Part shown: positions 46,364 to 55,662 of the stretch, in pieces | Layout of the letters: every line of letters starts with the position of its first letter | How positions within the stretch are numbered: the first letter of the stretch is position 1 | NCBI GenBank assembly: GCA_004138175.2 | Contig: RYFE02000003.1 | Location: 186,001 to 250,000 of the forward strand | DNA length: 64,000 nucleotides | Source of the DNA: Chloroflexales bacterium ZM16-3 | GTDB taxonomy: Bacteria; Chloroflexota; Chloroflexia; Chloroflexales; Chloroflexaceae | Reading direction: 5' to 3' | Translations under genes and position numbers: made by a program | The notes under the pieces: model-generated | Databases searched by the model: none | The model's input: the letters and a program-made list of their open reading frames with translations, nothing else | What the model was told of the DNA's origin: nothing

Positions 46364-47533
46364 TTACAATTGTATCATCTCCTGCCCCGGCACCAACGAC
46401 TCTTGCTCCACAATCTCTGTCTCTGTTGGGGCAGTGTCATGTGTCTGATTTGCTTCTTTCCAATCAAACATGACCGCCGGGGCCTGTGCCGACTTGCTGC
46501 CTGTACCAAGCTTGGGGTAAAGTTTAGCAAGTTGCGGAATAGCCTTCTCGGCAATCGCGTAATAGTGCTCGTCAAGCTCTACCCCTACACTTTCATATCC
46601 GATAGCTTCAGCAGCAGCGATAGTTGAGCCAGCGCCCAAGAAGGGATCGAGTATACGCCCCTTGCCCAAGGGCAGCGCAGCACATACGATCTGGCGCATG
46701 AAACGTTGTGGCTTGAGTGAGGGATGATCGGCGATCTTACGCTCTTGGCGTGGGGTTCGCTCGCTTGGGATTACGTCTGTAAACGGGCGTTCATCAGACT
46801 CTCGACGCAATCCACCAGTATTCCAACGGCGCAAGTTGTCTTGTACCCGTCCATCAAGCGGCTTGCGAAAGATGCCCCAAGGCTCCCACGCTGAGCGTGG
46901 CATCACTGCGACACCGGGGAATTCCCCCTCTGCATTCTTGGGCCGATCACCGCCTTTCAGCGTCTGCACAAGGCGTACAATTTCACCCCGCTTTTCCCAC
47001 CCAGCCGCTCTGAGTGCTGCATAGAGCACGTCAGACAAAAAAGGCAATACCGCAGAAGTAACCCTGTCACCCATGTCACGCTGAGCGCAGCGAAGCGTCC
47101 CGGCCGGGATTCTTCGCTTCGCTCAGAATGACAGGACGCTTCACAGGGTTACTTCTGCGGTATTGCGACAGAACACTTCACAGGGTTACTTCTGCGGTAT
47201 TGCCAAAAAAGGATTGGTTGCAATCATCAAGTGCGCGCCCGGCACCGCGACCCGTAATACCTTACGACCCCAGAGCATAAAGAAGCTGTCAAGATCCTCA
47301 AGATCGCGTTTGGTGAGTACGGTAAAACGGGGTAGGGGGGCGCGCGTTGACCCATTGAGAGTTGGAGGTATACGCCAAATGCCGCCCTTATTGCCGTTGC
47401 GCAGCTTGGACTTTTCCTTGTCTGTAAACTCTTTCAGCCCATAGGGCGGATCAGTGACGATCGCCTCAAAGCTGTTCTCCGGCTGAGCGTCAAGCCATTC
47501 AAGGCAATCGGCATGGTGAAGCGTATAGTTCAT
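46364..47533 (-). pseudogene. DNA amino-methyltransferase split by a miniature element
   Basis: The upstream part (from ATG 47533, GAGG five bases before) has the catalytic DPPYG and ends at MIATNPFLAIPQK, where AIPQK and the stop come from the inserted element 47043-47204. The downstream part resumes with FLSDVLYAALRAAGWEKR and carries HPSLKPQRFMRQIV and DPFLGAGST, the SAM site. Removing the element and one target copy restores a frame of 333 residues: ATNPFLSDVLYAAL. The order DPPY before FxGxG is the beta group (N4-cytosine or N6-adenine). A start codon inside the element at 47074 could allow the second half to be made separately. No restriction enzyme gene is adjacent. Confidence 0.85.
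47043..47204. mobile_element. Miniature inverted-repeat element, copy 2
   Basis: The 162-bp element has 25-bp perfect terminal inverted repeats beginning GGCAATACCGCAGAAGTAAC. AAAAAA flanks both sides (47037-47042, 47205-47210) as a target duplication. The right end carries a second nested copy of the terminal repeat. The centre is a palindrome around CGGCCGGGAT with CTTCGCTTCGCTCAG arms. It has no coding capacity of its own. Confidence 0.9.
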
Positions 47534-47619
47534 CAAAGCCTCATCGTTACATTGGGCGTGGTGGTGTGTCGGCAGCATAACAGACCGTTCGCAACATATT
47601 GTAGCGCAAGGGCGTGATC

Positions 47620-48276
47620 TCAGTTCGGGGCTTTCGCATCAGGTGCCAGCGAGCGGGCGATCGCCACGGCGCGCACCTCGCGGGTGCCGGCGGCGCGCAG
47701 GGCGTCGGCGCAGGCGGCCAGGGTGGCCCCGGTGGTGAGCACGTCGTCTACGAGCAGGACGCGGGCCGGTGGTACGGCGTGGACGGCCCAGACGAAGGCG
47801 GCCTCGATGTTCGCCTTGCGGGCGCGTCGGCCCAGGCTGGCCTGGTGGCCGGTGTCGCGGCAGCGCAGCAGGCCGGGAACCAGCGGCAGTCCCGTGCGGC
47901 GGGCGAGGCGGGCGGCGAGCTCCTCGCTCTGGTTAAAGCCGCGCTCGGCCATGCGCCCGGCGTGCAGCGGCACCGACATCAGCGCGTCGGCGGGCTGCGG
48001 GTGGGCCAGCAGATGATCGGCCAGCAGGTCGCCCAGGGGCGCGGCCACCCGGCGCATGCGGCTGTACTTCATACGGTGGATGGCCTTGCGGACGACGCCA
48101 TCGTAGAGGCATGCCACGGCCACGCCGTCCAGGCCATCGGGCGGTGCCTCGGGCGGGTAGGGCCGCAGCCCCGAGCGGCAGCGCTCGCAGAGCAGCGCGC
48201 CCGCGCGCCCGCAGGCCACGCAGCGGTCGGGGAAGAGCAGGTCGAGCAGGCGTTCGAACAGGTCGCGGATGATCAT
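47620..48276 (-). CDS. comF: ComF family protein
   Basis: From ATG 48276 the protein has 218 residues. A zinc ribbon at the start (DRCVACGRAGALLCERC) and the phosphoribosyltransferase motif VLLVDDVLTTGATLAAC near the end are the ComF features, together with HRMKYSRM and RGFNQSEELAARLA. ComF proteins are needed for DNA uptake in several bacteria and for recombination; the enzyme reaction is not known. A longer frame to 48363 is encoded by ATAGCCG repeats and is rejected. A comEA gene lies 1.2 kb away, so competence functions are loosely grouped. Confidence 0.9.
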   Translation of the reverse strand: MIIRDLFERLLDLLFPDRCVACGRAGALLCERCRSGLRPYPPEAPPDGLDGVAVACLYDGVVRKAIHRMKYSRMRRVAAPLGDLLADHLLAHPQPADALMSVPLHAGRMAERGFNQSEELAARLARRTGLPLVPGLLRCRDTGHQASLGRRARKANIEAAFVWAVHAVPPARVLLVDDVLTTGATLAACADALRAAGTREVRAVAIARSLAPDAKAPN

Positions 48277-48335
48277 GGCGATGCCCCTGAAATAGCCGAT
48301 AGCCGATAGCCGATAGCCGGAGGCTATGCTCATTA

Positions 48336-48451
48336 GGCAATAGAGCATAAGTAACGCTGTCACCCTGAGCGAAGCGAAGGGTCCCGGCCGGGATTCTTCG
48401 CTTCGCTCAGAATGACAGGACGCCTCACAGCGTTACTTCTGCGGTATTGCC
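48336..48451. mobile_element. Miniature inverted-repeat element, copy 3
   Basis: The 116-bp element runs from GGCAATA to GGTATTGCC and is flanked by TCATTA on both sides (48330-48335, 48452-48457). The centre repeats the palindrome of the other copies. The left terminal repeat has degenerated after eight bases. Confidence 0.85.
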
Positions 48452-48533
48452 TCATTAGGTATACCGCAGGGGAGGCGCGCGGGGATGCGGGGGAGCATCC
48501 TTCATCCTCACGATCCGCGCCAGACACCGTATC

Positions 48534-48542
48534 TGCTATAAT
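48534..48542 (+). promoter_or_regulatory. Extended -10 promoter for nfo
   Basis: TGCTATAAT lies 53 bases before the nfo start codon. No good -35 box is seen, as expected for extended -10 promoters. Confidence 0.55.
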
Positions 48543-48594
48543 TAGAAGACTACCCGGATCACAGCAGACCCCCGCGCGGGGCGTGGAGAGATCA

Positions 48595-49458
48595 ATGCCG
48601 TTTGGTGCCCATATGTCGATCTCAGGCGGCGTCTCCAAGGCGTTCGCCCGCGGCGCGCAGGTGAGCTGCGAGGCCATGCAGATCTTCAGCAAGAGCGAGC
48701 GCCAGTGGGCCGCCAAGCCCATCCCCCCCGAGGAGGTTGCGGCGTTTAAGGCCGAGCAGGAGCGCACGGGGATCGGCCCGGTGATCGTCCACGACTCCTA
48801 CCTGATCAACCTGGCCGCCCCCGCCGATGAGCTCTGGGAGAAGTCGATCGCCGCCTTCAGCCACGAGCTTGAGCGCTGTGACCTGCTGGGCATCCCCTAT
48901 ATCGTCACCCACCCCGGCGCCCACACCGGCAGCGGCGAGGATGTCGGGCTGGAGCGCGAGGCCGTCGCCCTCAATCGGATCTTCGAGTCCGGCGTGGGCG
49001 GCAGCACCACGGTGCTGCTGGAGACGACGGCTGGCCAGGGCAGCGCCCTCGGCAACCGCTTCGAGCACCTGGCCCGCCTCTTCGAGCTGGTGCCCCACCA
49101 CGACCGCATGGCCGTCTGCGTGGACACCTGCCACATCTTCGCGGCCGGCTACGATATCCGCGACGAGGCGAGCTACCAGGCCACCTTCGCCGAGTTCGAC
49201 CGGATCGTCGGCGTCGAGCGGATCAAGTGCTTCCACCTGAACGACTCGCAGAAAGATCTGGGCAGCCGGGTTGACCGGCACAGCCCCATCGGCCAGGGCT
49301 GCATCGGCCTTGAGGGCTTCCGGCTCCTGGTGAACGACCCGCGCTTCGTCGGCATCCCGATGATTATCGAGACGCCGAAGGGCGATGATATGGCTGAGGA
49401 TGTGGAGAATCTATCGTTGTTACGCTCGCTAGTTGGTAAGGTGAGCGGCCCTGCCTAG
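48595..49458 (+). CDS. nfo: Endonuclease IV
   Basis: The 287-residue protein is an AP-endonuclease of the EndoIV family: GAHMSISGGVSKAF (residues 4-17, first metal His), FSKSERQW, VHDSYLINLA, THPGAHTG, LETTAGQG, VCVDTCHIFAAGYD, FHLNDSQKDLGSRVDRHSPIGQG and IIETPKGDD. All metal-binding segments for the three-zinc site are present. It cleaves DNA at abasic sites in base-excision repair. GGAGAG lies before the ATG. The frame extends upstream to 48412 through repeat DNA, which is not used as the start. Confidence 0.96.
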   Translation: MPFGAHMSISGGVSKAFARGAQVSCEAMQIFSKSERQWAAKPIPPEEVAAFKAEQERTGIGPVIVHDSYLINLAAPADELWEKSIAAFSHELERCDLLGIPYIVTHPGAHTGSGEDVGLEREAVALNRIFESGVGGSTTVLLETTAGQGSALGNRFEHLARLFELVPHHDRMAVCVDTCHIFAAGYDIRDEASYQATFAEFDRIVGVERIKCFHLNDSQKDLGSRVDRHSPIGQGCIGLEGFRLLVNDPRFVGIPMIIETPKGDDMAEDVENLSLLRSLVGKVSGPA

Positions 49459-49497
49459 TAGCGGGATGTACCCGCTGCGGTTTGGAGGAGTCTACGT

Positions 49498-50172
49498 ATG
49501 TTTCGGCCCCGCAGACTTATCTGGCTCGTGCTGGTCGCTGGGATCAGCTACTCAATCTGGCGCTGGCGCCAGAGTCAGACCACGGATCTGAGCGTCCCGG
49601 CTATGTCCCCAGCCACACCGCCGTCGCCCGCACGTAAGGCTGCGCCCGCAGACGCGCCCGCGCCTGCCGACAGCCCGCGCCGGATCGTCACCCGCGTCCA
49701 TCGCGGATCGCCGCCGTCTGCCCCGATCAGCCCCGCTCCCGCCGCAGCGCCCGCCGCCGCCCCGGCAGCAGCGCCCGAGGAGCCGCCGCCCGCCCCGTCA
49801 GCGCCGGCGGCTGCCGCCGAGCAGTCCCTTGCCCCGCTCACCCCCGAGGAGGTCGTCAGCTCGCACGCCGAGCCGGAGCCGGCGGCTGCCGCTGAGCAGT
49901 CCCTCGCCCCGCTCACCCCCGAGGAGGCCGTTAGCGCCCCCGAGGAGACCCTGGGCGCATCCGAGGAGTCGGCCGAAGCCATCCAGGTCAACATCAACAC
50001 CGCCGACCTACAGACCCTGATCGACCTCCCTGGCATCGGGCGGGCCATCGCGTCCCGGATCGTCTCCCACCGCGAGCAGAACGGCCCCTTCGCCGCAGTC
50101 GATGAGCTCGTGGACATCCAGGGCATCGGCCCCGTCAGCCTCAACGAGTTCCGCCACCTCATCACCGTGTAA
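49498..50172 (+). CDS. ComEA-like helix-hairpin-helix protein
   Basis: The 224-residue protein has an N-terminal membrane anchor (LIWLVLVAGISYSIW), a Pro/Ala-rich linker of about 125 residues with a duplicated unit (AAAEQSLAPLTPEE, twice), and a C-terminal ComEA domain (VNINTADLQTLIDLPGIGRAIASRIVSHRE then DIQGIGPVSLNEFRHLI) with two helix-hairpin-helix motifs. ComEA binds incoming DNA at the cell surface in competence. GGAGGAG lies seven bases before the ATG. Together with ComF it suggests a DNA-uptake apparatus. Confidence 0.85.
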   Translation: MFRPRRLIWLVLVAGISYSIWRWRQSQTTDLSVPAMSPATPPSPARKAAPADAPAPADSPRRIVTRVHRGSPPSAPISPAPAAAPAAAPAAAPEEPPPAPSAPAAAAEQSLAPLTPEEVVSSHAEPEPAAAAEQSLAPLTPEEAVSAPEETLGASEESAEAIQVNINTADLQTLIDLPGIGRAIASRIVSHREQNGPFAAVDELVDIQGIGPVSLNEFRHLITV

Positions 50173-50175
50173 GTA

Positions 50176-50237
50176 GGGCTGAGGGCTGAGGGCTGAGGGC
50201 TGATTCGGGCCCTCAGCCCTCAGCCCTCAGCCTTTAG
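50176..50237. repeat. Inverted heptamer repeat (GGGCTGA)n
   Basis: Four copies of GGGCTGA face complementary copies (CCCTCAG) across a short centre and can form a hairpin of about 25 bp directly behind comEA. It could serve as terminator; the right arm also lies just before the next ATG. Confidence 0.9.
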
Positions 50238-50244
50238 CCTTTAT

Positions 50245-51030
50245 ATGACCGACCCCTTCTTCTTCCACGGCGGCCCGAGCGGCTGCCTGCTGATTCATGG
50301 CTTCACCGGCGGCCCCGACGAGATACAGGGCTTGGGCGAGCACCTGGCCAGCGCCGGGCACACCGTCCTCGGCCTGCGCCTGCCCGGCCACCACGGCCCG
50401 CCCGATGATCTCGCCTCCGTGCGCTGGGCCGACTGGCTGGCCGCCGTCTCCGATGGCCTGGCCTCCCTGCGCGCCCGCTGCGCCACCGTGAGCCTGGTCG
50501 GCTTCTCGCTGGGCGGCGCCCTGGCCCTGCTCGCCGCCGCCGACCAGCACGTCGATCGGCTGGCCCTCATCGCCACGCCCATGTACCTCCACGGCGGCTG
50601 GCCGGTACACACGCTGGCCCTGGGCCGCCACGTGATGCCCTGGTACTACCCCCTGGCCAAGGCCAGCTTCGCCGACCCCGAGCTGCGTGCGCAGATCATG
50701 CGCCGCGCCCCCGACGCGGATATCGACGACCCTCAGGTGCAATCGCGGCTGCGCGGCGAGGTGCGCATCTCGATCGCCGCGCTCGACGAGCTGCGCATGG
50801 CCCTGATCCACGCCCGCCGGGCGCTGCGCCGCGTGCGCGCGCCCATCCTGGTGATGCACGGCCGCGCCGACGAGGTCGCCCCGCTCAGCAGCCCCCAGAT
50901 CATCCTGCGCGGCGTCGCCAGCCCGCGCCGCGAGCTCGTCTGGTGGGACGGCACCGGCCACCAGTTGCTCATCCACGGGCCGCACCGCCAGGCGATCTAT
51001 CGCCGGGTAGAGACGTTTCTCGCAATGTAG
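50245..51030 (+). CDS. Alpha/beta hydrolase (carboxylesterase-like)
   Basis: The 261-residue protein resembles monoacylglycerol lipase/EstA-type carboxylesterases: CLLIHGFTGGPDEIQGLGEHLASAGHTVLGLRLPGHHG, nucleophile elbow VGFSLGGALAL, the Asp-bearing ILVMHGRADEVAP and the His-bearing WDGTGHQLLIHGP. The catalytic Ser-Asp-His set is therefore complete. No signal peptide is seen. The heptamer repeat occupies the usual ribosome-site position. The TAG stop lies in the palindrome that follows. Confidence 0.88.
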   Translation: MTDPFFFHGGPSGCLLIHGFTGGPDEIQGLGEHLASAGHTVLGLRLPGHHGPPDDLASVRWADWLAAVSDGLASLRARCATVSLVGFSLGGALALLAAADQHVDRLALIATPMYLHGGWPVHTLALGRHVMPWYYPLAKASFADPELRAQIMRRAPDADIDDPQVQSRLRGEVRISIAALDELRMALIHARRALRRVRAPILVMHGRADEVAPLSSPQIILRGVASPRRELVWWDGTGHQLLIHGPHRQAIYRRVETFLAM

Positions 51031-51054
51031 GGGCGGCTCGCGAGCCGCCCCTAC
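51027..51054. terminator. GTAGGGGC palindrome at convergent junction
   Basis: A perfect 28-bp palindrome centred on TCGCGA with ends GTAGGGGC and GCCCCTAC. Its first TAG is the hydrolase stop codon. The opposing gene ends at 51069. Confidence 0.8.
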
Positions 51055-51068
51055 GCGCCGCCGCCCCC

Positions 51069-54000
51069 CTACGCCGCAACGATCATCTGCTCGATCTGCG
51101 CGATCAGATCGGCAAGGCGCGGAGGATCGGCGGCGTCGATGAAGGCGGGGATGGTGGGCAGCGAGGCATGGGTGGGGGGGACGACACCAGTGAGCCGGAT
51201 GGCCCTGGCCCGGTTGTGCGCAGTGGGCAGGGCTGCCGCCAGCGCCGCGTAGGTTGCCCCGGCGGCAAGGCGATCCACCTCCCGACCAGGGTCAATCTGC
51301 CAGATCGCATAGTGGATGGCCGCCCGCTCGCTCTGGCTGAACCAGTCCTCGTCCAGCTCGATAAGCGGTATGATCGCCGACTCGGTCGGCTCCTCGCCAA
51401 GCAGCACGCGCAGCCGGACGCCCAGCAGGGTGGCATGGAGCTGCATCGCCTTGTTGCTGCCGAGCCTGCGCGCCGTCTGAAGAGCCGCGTCGTTCAGGGC
51501 GGCGGCCTCGGCGTAGCGCCCCTGAGCTGCCAGCAGCTGGGCGTAGTCGTGGCGGAACTCGCAGGCCCAGTAGGGCAGATTGATCGCGTCGCAGAGCGAG
51601 ATCGCCAGATCGCTCACCCGCTCGGCCATACGATGCTTGCCCAGGCGGGCGTAGGCATAAGCTAGGTAGCCCAGGCCGATCGCCAGGTCGCGCCGCTCGC
51701 CCAGATCCAGGGCGATGGCGAGCTGCCGGGCGTAGCAGCTCATTCCGGCGCTGACCTCGCCATAGAGCGTGTGGGCCCGGCCGATCTCGTGGGTGATCCG
51801 GGCCACCGCCCAGCGGTCGCCGATCTCCACCGCGCGCAGCAGCAGCTCGTGAAAGATCTCCAGGGCGTCGAGCAGCTGGCTCTGGTTCAGGTAGATCGAC
51901 CCGATGCTCTCGCGTGACCGCGCCAGCAGGCCCCAGTCGCCCAGGCGCGCGGCCATCTCGGCGCTGCGCTCCAGGCAGTAGAGCGCCATCTCGTAGTCGC
52001 TGATGTCCATATAGACCACGCCCATCGCGCTGATCGAGCGGGCGATCAGGGTCTGGTCGTCTAGACGCACGGCGATCTCGTGGGCGTGCTCGATCGAGCG
52101 CAGGCCACGGGTGTAGAAGCCTGTGTCGATCATAATCGAGCCAAAGATGCGCAGCGCCTCGTAGTGGCCCGCCAGGTCGCCCAGTCGCTCCCACGTCGGG
52201 ATGGACACATCGAGGATCGCCAGGGCCGCCTCATAGTCGCCGCGAGCGGCCAGCAGCTCGGCGGTGGCGTTCTGACAGTGAGCGGCGGCGGCAACATCGC
52301 CGGCGGCCTCGGCGATGGCCTGCGCCTGCCCAAAGGCATCCTCGGCCTCGGCCCAGCGCCCCACCAGCTGGAGCACCTCGCCAATCCGCTGGAGCACCGG
52401 CACCTGGCCCGGCGGTTCGAGCAGCGGCAGCAGGCGGCGGTAGTAGACGAGCGCAGTATCGTTGGCGTAGGAAGCCTGAGCCGCCTGGCCCGCTAGGCTG
52501 AAGTAGTGACGCTGCCGCCCTTGGTTCTCGCTGCGCCCATAGTGGTAGGCCAGCATGTCCAGGTAGCGCTCAAACTGATCAGCGAAGCGGCTCTCGATAT
52601 AGTCGCCCACCTGCTCGTGCAGCATCGCGCGGGTGGCGTAGGCTAGGCTCTCGTAGGCCACCTCCTGGGTCATCATATGCTTAAACAGATACTCCAGCTC
52701 GGGCTCGGCCTTCTCCATCGGCGTCAGGTCGAGGTGGCTGAGCCGGTCGAGGTTGGCCCGCACCTGCTCGGGCCGCCCGATCTGCGGGTAGATCCCCCAC
52801 AGCCAGCTGGCCCGGAAGACCCGGCCGATCACGCTGGCCACCTTGAGGGTGATCTGCTCATGCTCGCTGAGTCGGTCGATGCGGCTGATGATCAGCGAGC
52901 GCAGGCTGTCGGGCAGGCGCACCATCTCCAGGGCGTGGGAGTCCGCCGGGCTGATCCCCTGGTCCTGAATGTAGTTGATCATCTGGTCGATATAGAAGGG
53001 GTTGCCCTGCGAGCGCGTGGTGATCCGCTCGACGAAGCTGGTTGGAAGGACGCCGCGCGCGCCGAAGAGGTAGCCGAACTTCAGCCCGATCAGCCACTCG
53101 GTCTCGCGCAGGCTAAACTCGCGCAGCAGCAGCTCGCGGAAGTGGGGCATGCGCGCCACGCGCAGGCGGGCGTGCTCGTGCTCGGGCGGTCGATAGGCCA
53201 GCAGGATCATCACCGGCAGGCCCACGATACCGCGAGCCACCACCTCAAGCAGGTCGTGCGAGAGCGGGTCGATCCAGTGACAGTCCTCGATCACCAGCAG
53301 CAGCCCGCCGCCCGGCCCCCGGCTGATCGCGATAGCCCGCAGGCACTCCAGCACCGTCGTCTCCAGGACATCCTTGCGCACCCGCGCGTCGAGCGCACGG
53401 GTCTGGTCGGTCTCATCAACGGGCAGGTTCATCGCCCCGGCAAGCACCGGCAGACGGCGCAGCACCTGCGGGCACATGGCGGCCACCCGCTCATGGAGGT
53501 GGCGCAGCTGGGTGTCCTTGGGCCATGTCAGGTCGATGGTGAAGATCCCGAGCAGCAGGCTGCTCCAGGGCAGGTAGCTGGTGCTGCCGCCGTGCGAGAG
53601 GCACTCGCCAGAGTGGACGACCATGTTGCGGCGGGCGGCCATGCGGATCGCCTCGGCCACCAGGCGCGACTTGCCCATCCCGGCCTCGGCGCAGATGCCC
53701 ACCACCTGGCCGCGCCCGCCCCTGGCCAGCTCAAGGCGCTCCTCCAGGGACAGCATCTCATCCTCGCGGCCCACCATTGGCAGCTTGTACGAGGGCTCCT
53801 GGTGGCGGCTGGCCCGCTGCTGCTCCTGCTCCAGCCGGTAGACAGGCACCGCCCGCGAGCGCCCCTTCACCGGCAAGGTCTCCAGCGGCGTCCAGAGAAA
53901 CTGGTCGGCCACGGGCCGATGGGCGCCGCTGGCGGCGATCACCTCGCCCGGCACGGCGGCCTGCATCAGCCGGGCCGCCAGATTCACCGTGTCGCCCATC

Positions 54001-55181
54001 ACCGTGTACTCGCGGCGCATCTCCGCACCCACGAGCCCGCAGTAGACCAGGCCCGAGGCGATGCCGATGCGGATGCTAAATGTTGAGTGTTGAGTGTTGA
54101 ATGTTGAATTGGAGGATACTTCCTGAGATCCGACATCCGGCATGCTCAATTCATCATTCGCTATTCGCAGCTCGCGCAGCGCCAGAGCGCAGCGCATCGC
54201 CCGCTCAGGATCGTTCTCGTGGGAGATCGGCGCGCCGAAGATCACCACCAGCTTGCTGCCCTTATCGCCCATGTCGATCTTATTCAGGTCGCCATCGTAG
54301 CGCTCGACGATCAGCGCCACCTGAGCGATATATGCCTGGAGCCGCGCCCCAACCTGCGGGTCGCTGTCGTAGTCGAAGCCGCTAAACCCGACAAAGAGCA
54401 CCGTCACATTGCGGTGCTCATTCACAAAGCCAGCCTGTCCATCGAGCAGGCGCCGGGCGAGCGAGGGGTGAAGGAATGCGCTGAGCGTAGGTAGCAGCGA
54501 CTCATCGGCGGCGGGCAGGGGAGGCAGCGGCGTATAGGATGGCAGCCCGACCAGATCAGCGACCAGCCCGTAGTCGCCGCGATCCTCGGAGACGACGATC
54601 TCGGGCGCGAGGTTGCACAGATCGCGGTGGACAACCACATCGCCGCTGTGGGCAAGGTGCTCGGCCTGCGCCGCCTGCTCCAGAGGCAGGCCAGCGATCA
54701 TGCTCTGTAGGCGCACCGCCCGGTCGCCCACCACCGTGGACAGCACCGGCCCGACGGCCAGGCCGATCTTGATCTCTAGGCTGAAGCGGCCGGCCCGCGT
54801 CTCGATATTCTGATAGGGCGACATGAGCAGCTGCATGTCGAGGGCGCAGCGCACAGCCCGCGCCGCCACATCTCTAGCCGCAGCCCCTCCCCCGGTCGGG
54901 AAGAGCGCGGAGAGCGAGTCGCCGCCGAAGGAGGCCACCACCCCACCGTAGGAAGCGATCAGGTCGATCATCACCGCGAAGTAGTCGTTGAGCAGGGTCG
55001 TCAGATCTTCAGTGCCATCTTGCCCATAGCGGCTCAGGGCCTCGCTCATCGGCGTGAAGCCCGAGACATCGGCGAACAGAGTCACCACATGATCGCGGTG
55101 GGTGCGCCCGACTATGTCATCGGCTCCACCGATGAGATCGGAGGCTATCTGATAGGGCAGGTGTGCGAGGAGTTGTCTCAT
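51069..55181 (-). CDS. Tandem class III cyclase - AAA ATPase - TPR protein
   Basis: This 1,370-residue protein has two nucleotide-cyclase domains, an ATPase and TPR repeats. Domain 1 keeps both metal-binding Asp: Asp38 (LFADVSGF) and Asp88 (GGDSLSALF). Domain 2 (from about 260, VTVLFVGFSGFD) has Gly where the first metal Asp should be, so the pair may form one working and one degenerate site, as in the soluble adenylyl cyclase ADCY10, which shares the whole layout. A P-loop CAEAGMGKS follows near 497, then helical repeats to the end. A heptamer repeat (54081-54108) is translated inside domain 2 as NSTFNTQHSTFS. It may make cAMP or act as a signal-responsive scaffold. No ribosome site is obvious. 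Confidence 0.88.
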   Translation of the reverse strand: MRQLLAHLPYQIASDLIGGADDIVGRTHRDHVVTLFADVSGFTPMSEALSRYGQDGTEDLTTLLNDYFAVMIDLIASYGGVVASFGGDSLSALFPTGGGAAARDVAARAVRCALDMQLLMSPYQNIETRAGRFSLEIKIGLAVGPVLSTVVGDRAVRLQSMIAGLPLEQAAQAEHLAHSGDVVVHRDLCNLAPEIVVSEDRGDYGLVADLVGLPSYTPLPPLPAADESLLPTLSAFLHPSLARRLLDGQAGFVNEHRNVTVLFVGFSGFDYDSDPQVGARLQAYIAQVALIVERYDGDLNKIDMGDKGSKLVVIFGAPISHENDPERAMRCALALRELRIANDELSMPDVGSQEVSSNSTFNTQHSTFSIRIGIASGLVYCGLVGAEMRREYTVMGDTVNLAARLMQAAVPGEVIAASGAHRPVADQFLWTPLETLPVKGRSRAVPVYRLEQEQQRASRHQEPSYKLPMVGREDEMLSLEERLELARGGRGQVVGICAEAGMGKSRLVAEAIRMAARRNMVVHSGECLSHGGSTSYLPWSSLLLGIFTIDLTWPKDTQLRHLHERVAAMCPQVLRRLPVLAGAMNLPVDETDQTRALDARVRKDVLETTVLECLRAIAISRGPGGGLLLVIEDCHWIDPLSHDLLEVVARGIVGLPVMILLAYRPPEHEHARLRVARMPHFRELLLREFSLRETEWLIGLKFGYLFGARGVLPTSFVERITTRSQGNPFYIDQMINYIQDQGISPADSHALEMVRLPDSLRSLIISRIDRLSEHEQITLKVASVIGRVFRASWLWGIYPQIGRPEQVRANLDRLSHLDLTPMEKAEPELEYLFKHMMTQEVAYESLAYATRAMLHEQVGDYIESRFADQFERYLDMLAYHYGRSENQGRQRHYFSLAGQAAQASYANDTALVYYRRLLPLLEPPGQVPVLQRIGEVLQLVGRWAEAEDAFGQAQAIAEAAGDVAAAAHCQNATAELLAARGDYEAALAILDVSIPTWERLGDLAGHYEALRIFGSIMIDTGFYTRGLRSIEHAHEIAVRLDDQTLIARSISAMGVVYMDISDYEMALYCLERSAEMAARLGDWGLLARSRESIGSIYLNQSQLLDALEIFHELLLRAVEIGDRWAVARITHEIGRAHTLYGEVSAGMSCYARQLAIALDLGERRDLAIGLGYLAYAYARLGKHRMAERVSDLAISLCDAINLPYWACEFRHDYAQLLAAQGRYAEAAALNDAALQTARRLGSNKAMQLHATLLGVRLRVLLGEEPTESAIIPLIELDEDWFSQSERAAIHYAIWQIDPGREVDRLAAGATYAALAAALPTAHNRARAIRLTGVVPPTHASLPTIPAFIDAADPPRLADLIAQIEQMIVAA
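54081..54108. repeat. In-frame heptamer repeat inside the cyclase gene
   Basis: Four copies of TGTTGAG/TGTTGAA are read through by the cyclase gene, producing an insertion of roughly 20 residues just before the strand RIGIASGLVYCG of the second cyclase domain. Confidence 0.9.
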
Positions 55182-55662
55182 CGTCTGTATGCCATATGCC
55201 TTGGTTAGAAGGCGACCGCTGTCGCCGCTAGGGATGAATCGCCTGATTCACTAGACATGAACGGGTCTATTAAAAGCCGCTAACTATCACCACAAGTGTA
55301 CCACCGCTACGCGCCACGGAAGTTGGGCCGAAGCGCATGGCCCCCTCTCTGCGCCCGGCGGCTGAAGCCGCGGGCCATGGTCTGCGAAGGCCGCGTAGGC
55401 GGCCTTCGCAAAAAAAGAGCCGAGGGCTTCAGCCCCACGGCGGCGGCAATGGACGACAATGACATAGCCCTGCGCATACGTCGGCCCTACTTGCGTGGGC
55501 CGAAGGCATCTGCTATAGTTCGCCCTCGGTGTGCCCGCCCGTACCCTGTGCCATGATGGAATGGAAAAGACCGAGTGCGAATTCCGGTGCTCGGCGGTCT
55601 ACCTGGCCACTCAGGTAAGATCGCCCGCATGGTGTACAGAGGGTGACGCGCACAAAAAACCT
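55182..55662. other. Intergenic region with dispersed repeat
   Basis: Bases 55354-55443 repeat the GGCTGAAGCC...GGGCTTCAGCCCC element of 5639-5749, here with an A run in the centre. TGCTATAGT at 55511-55519 is a possible extended -10 box for the methyltransferase operon. No gene is seen, although the frame of the next gene is open from 55531. Confidence 0.55.

Larger units (their letters stand above)
48277..48594. other. Intergenic region with repeat and miniature element
   Basis: It contains four copies of ATAGCCG (48292-48319), the miniature element 48336-48451, and the nfo promoter. No gene is seen. Confidence 0.7.

Noticed and set aside
52677-54086. Open frame of 469 codons opposite the cyclase gene
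   Set aside because: It is His/Gln/Leu-rich low-complexity sequence antisense to the TPR and ATPase region, with no ribosome site.
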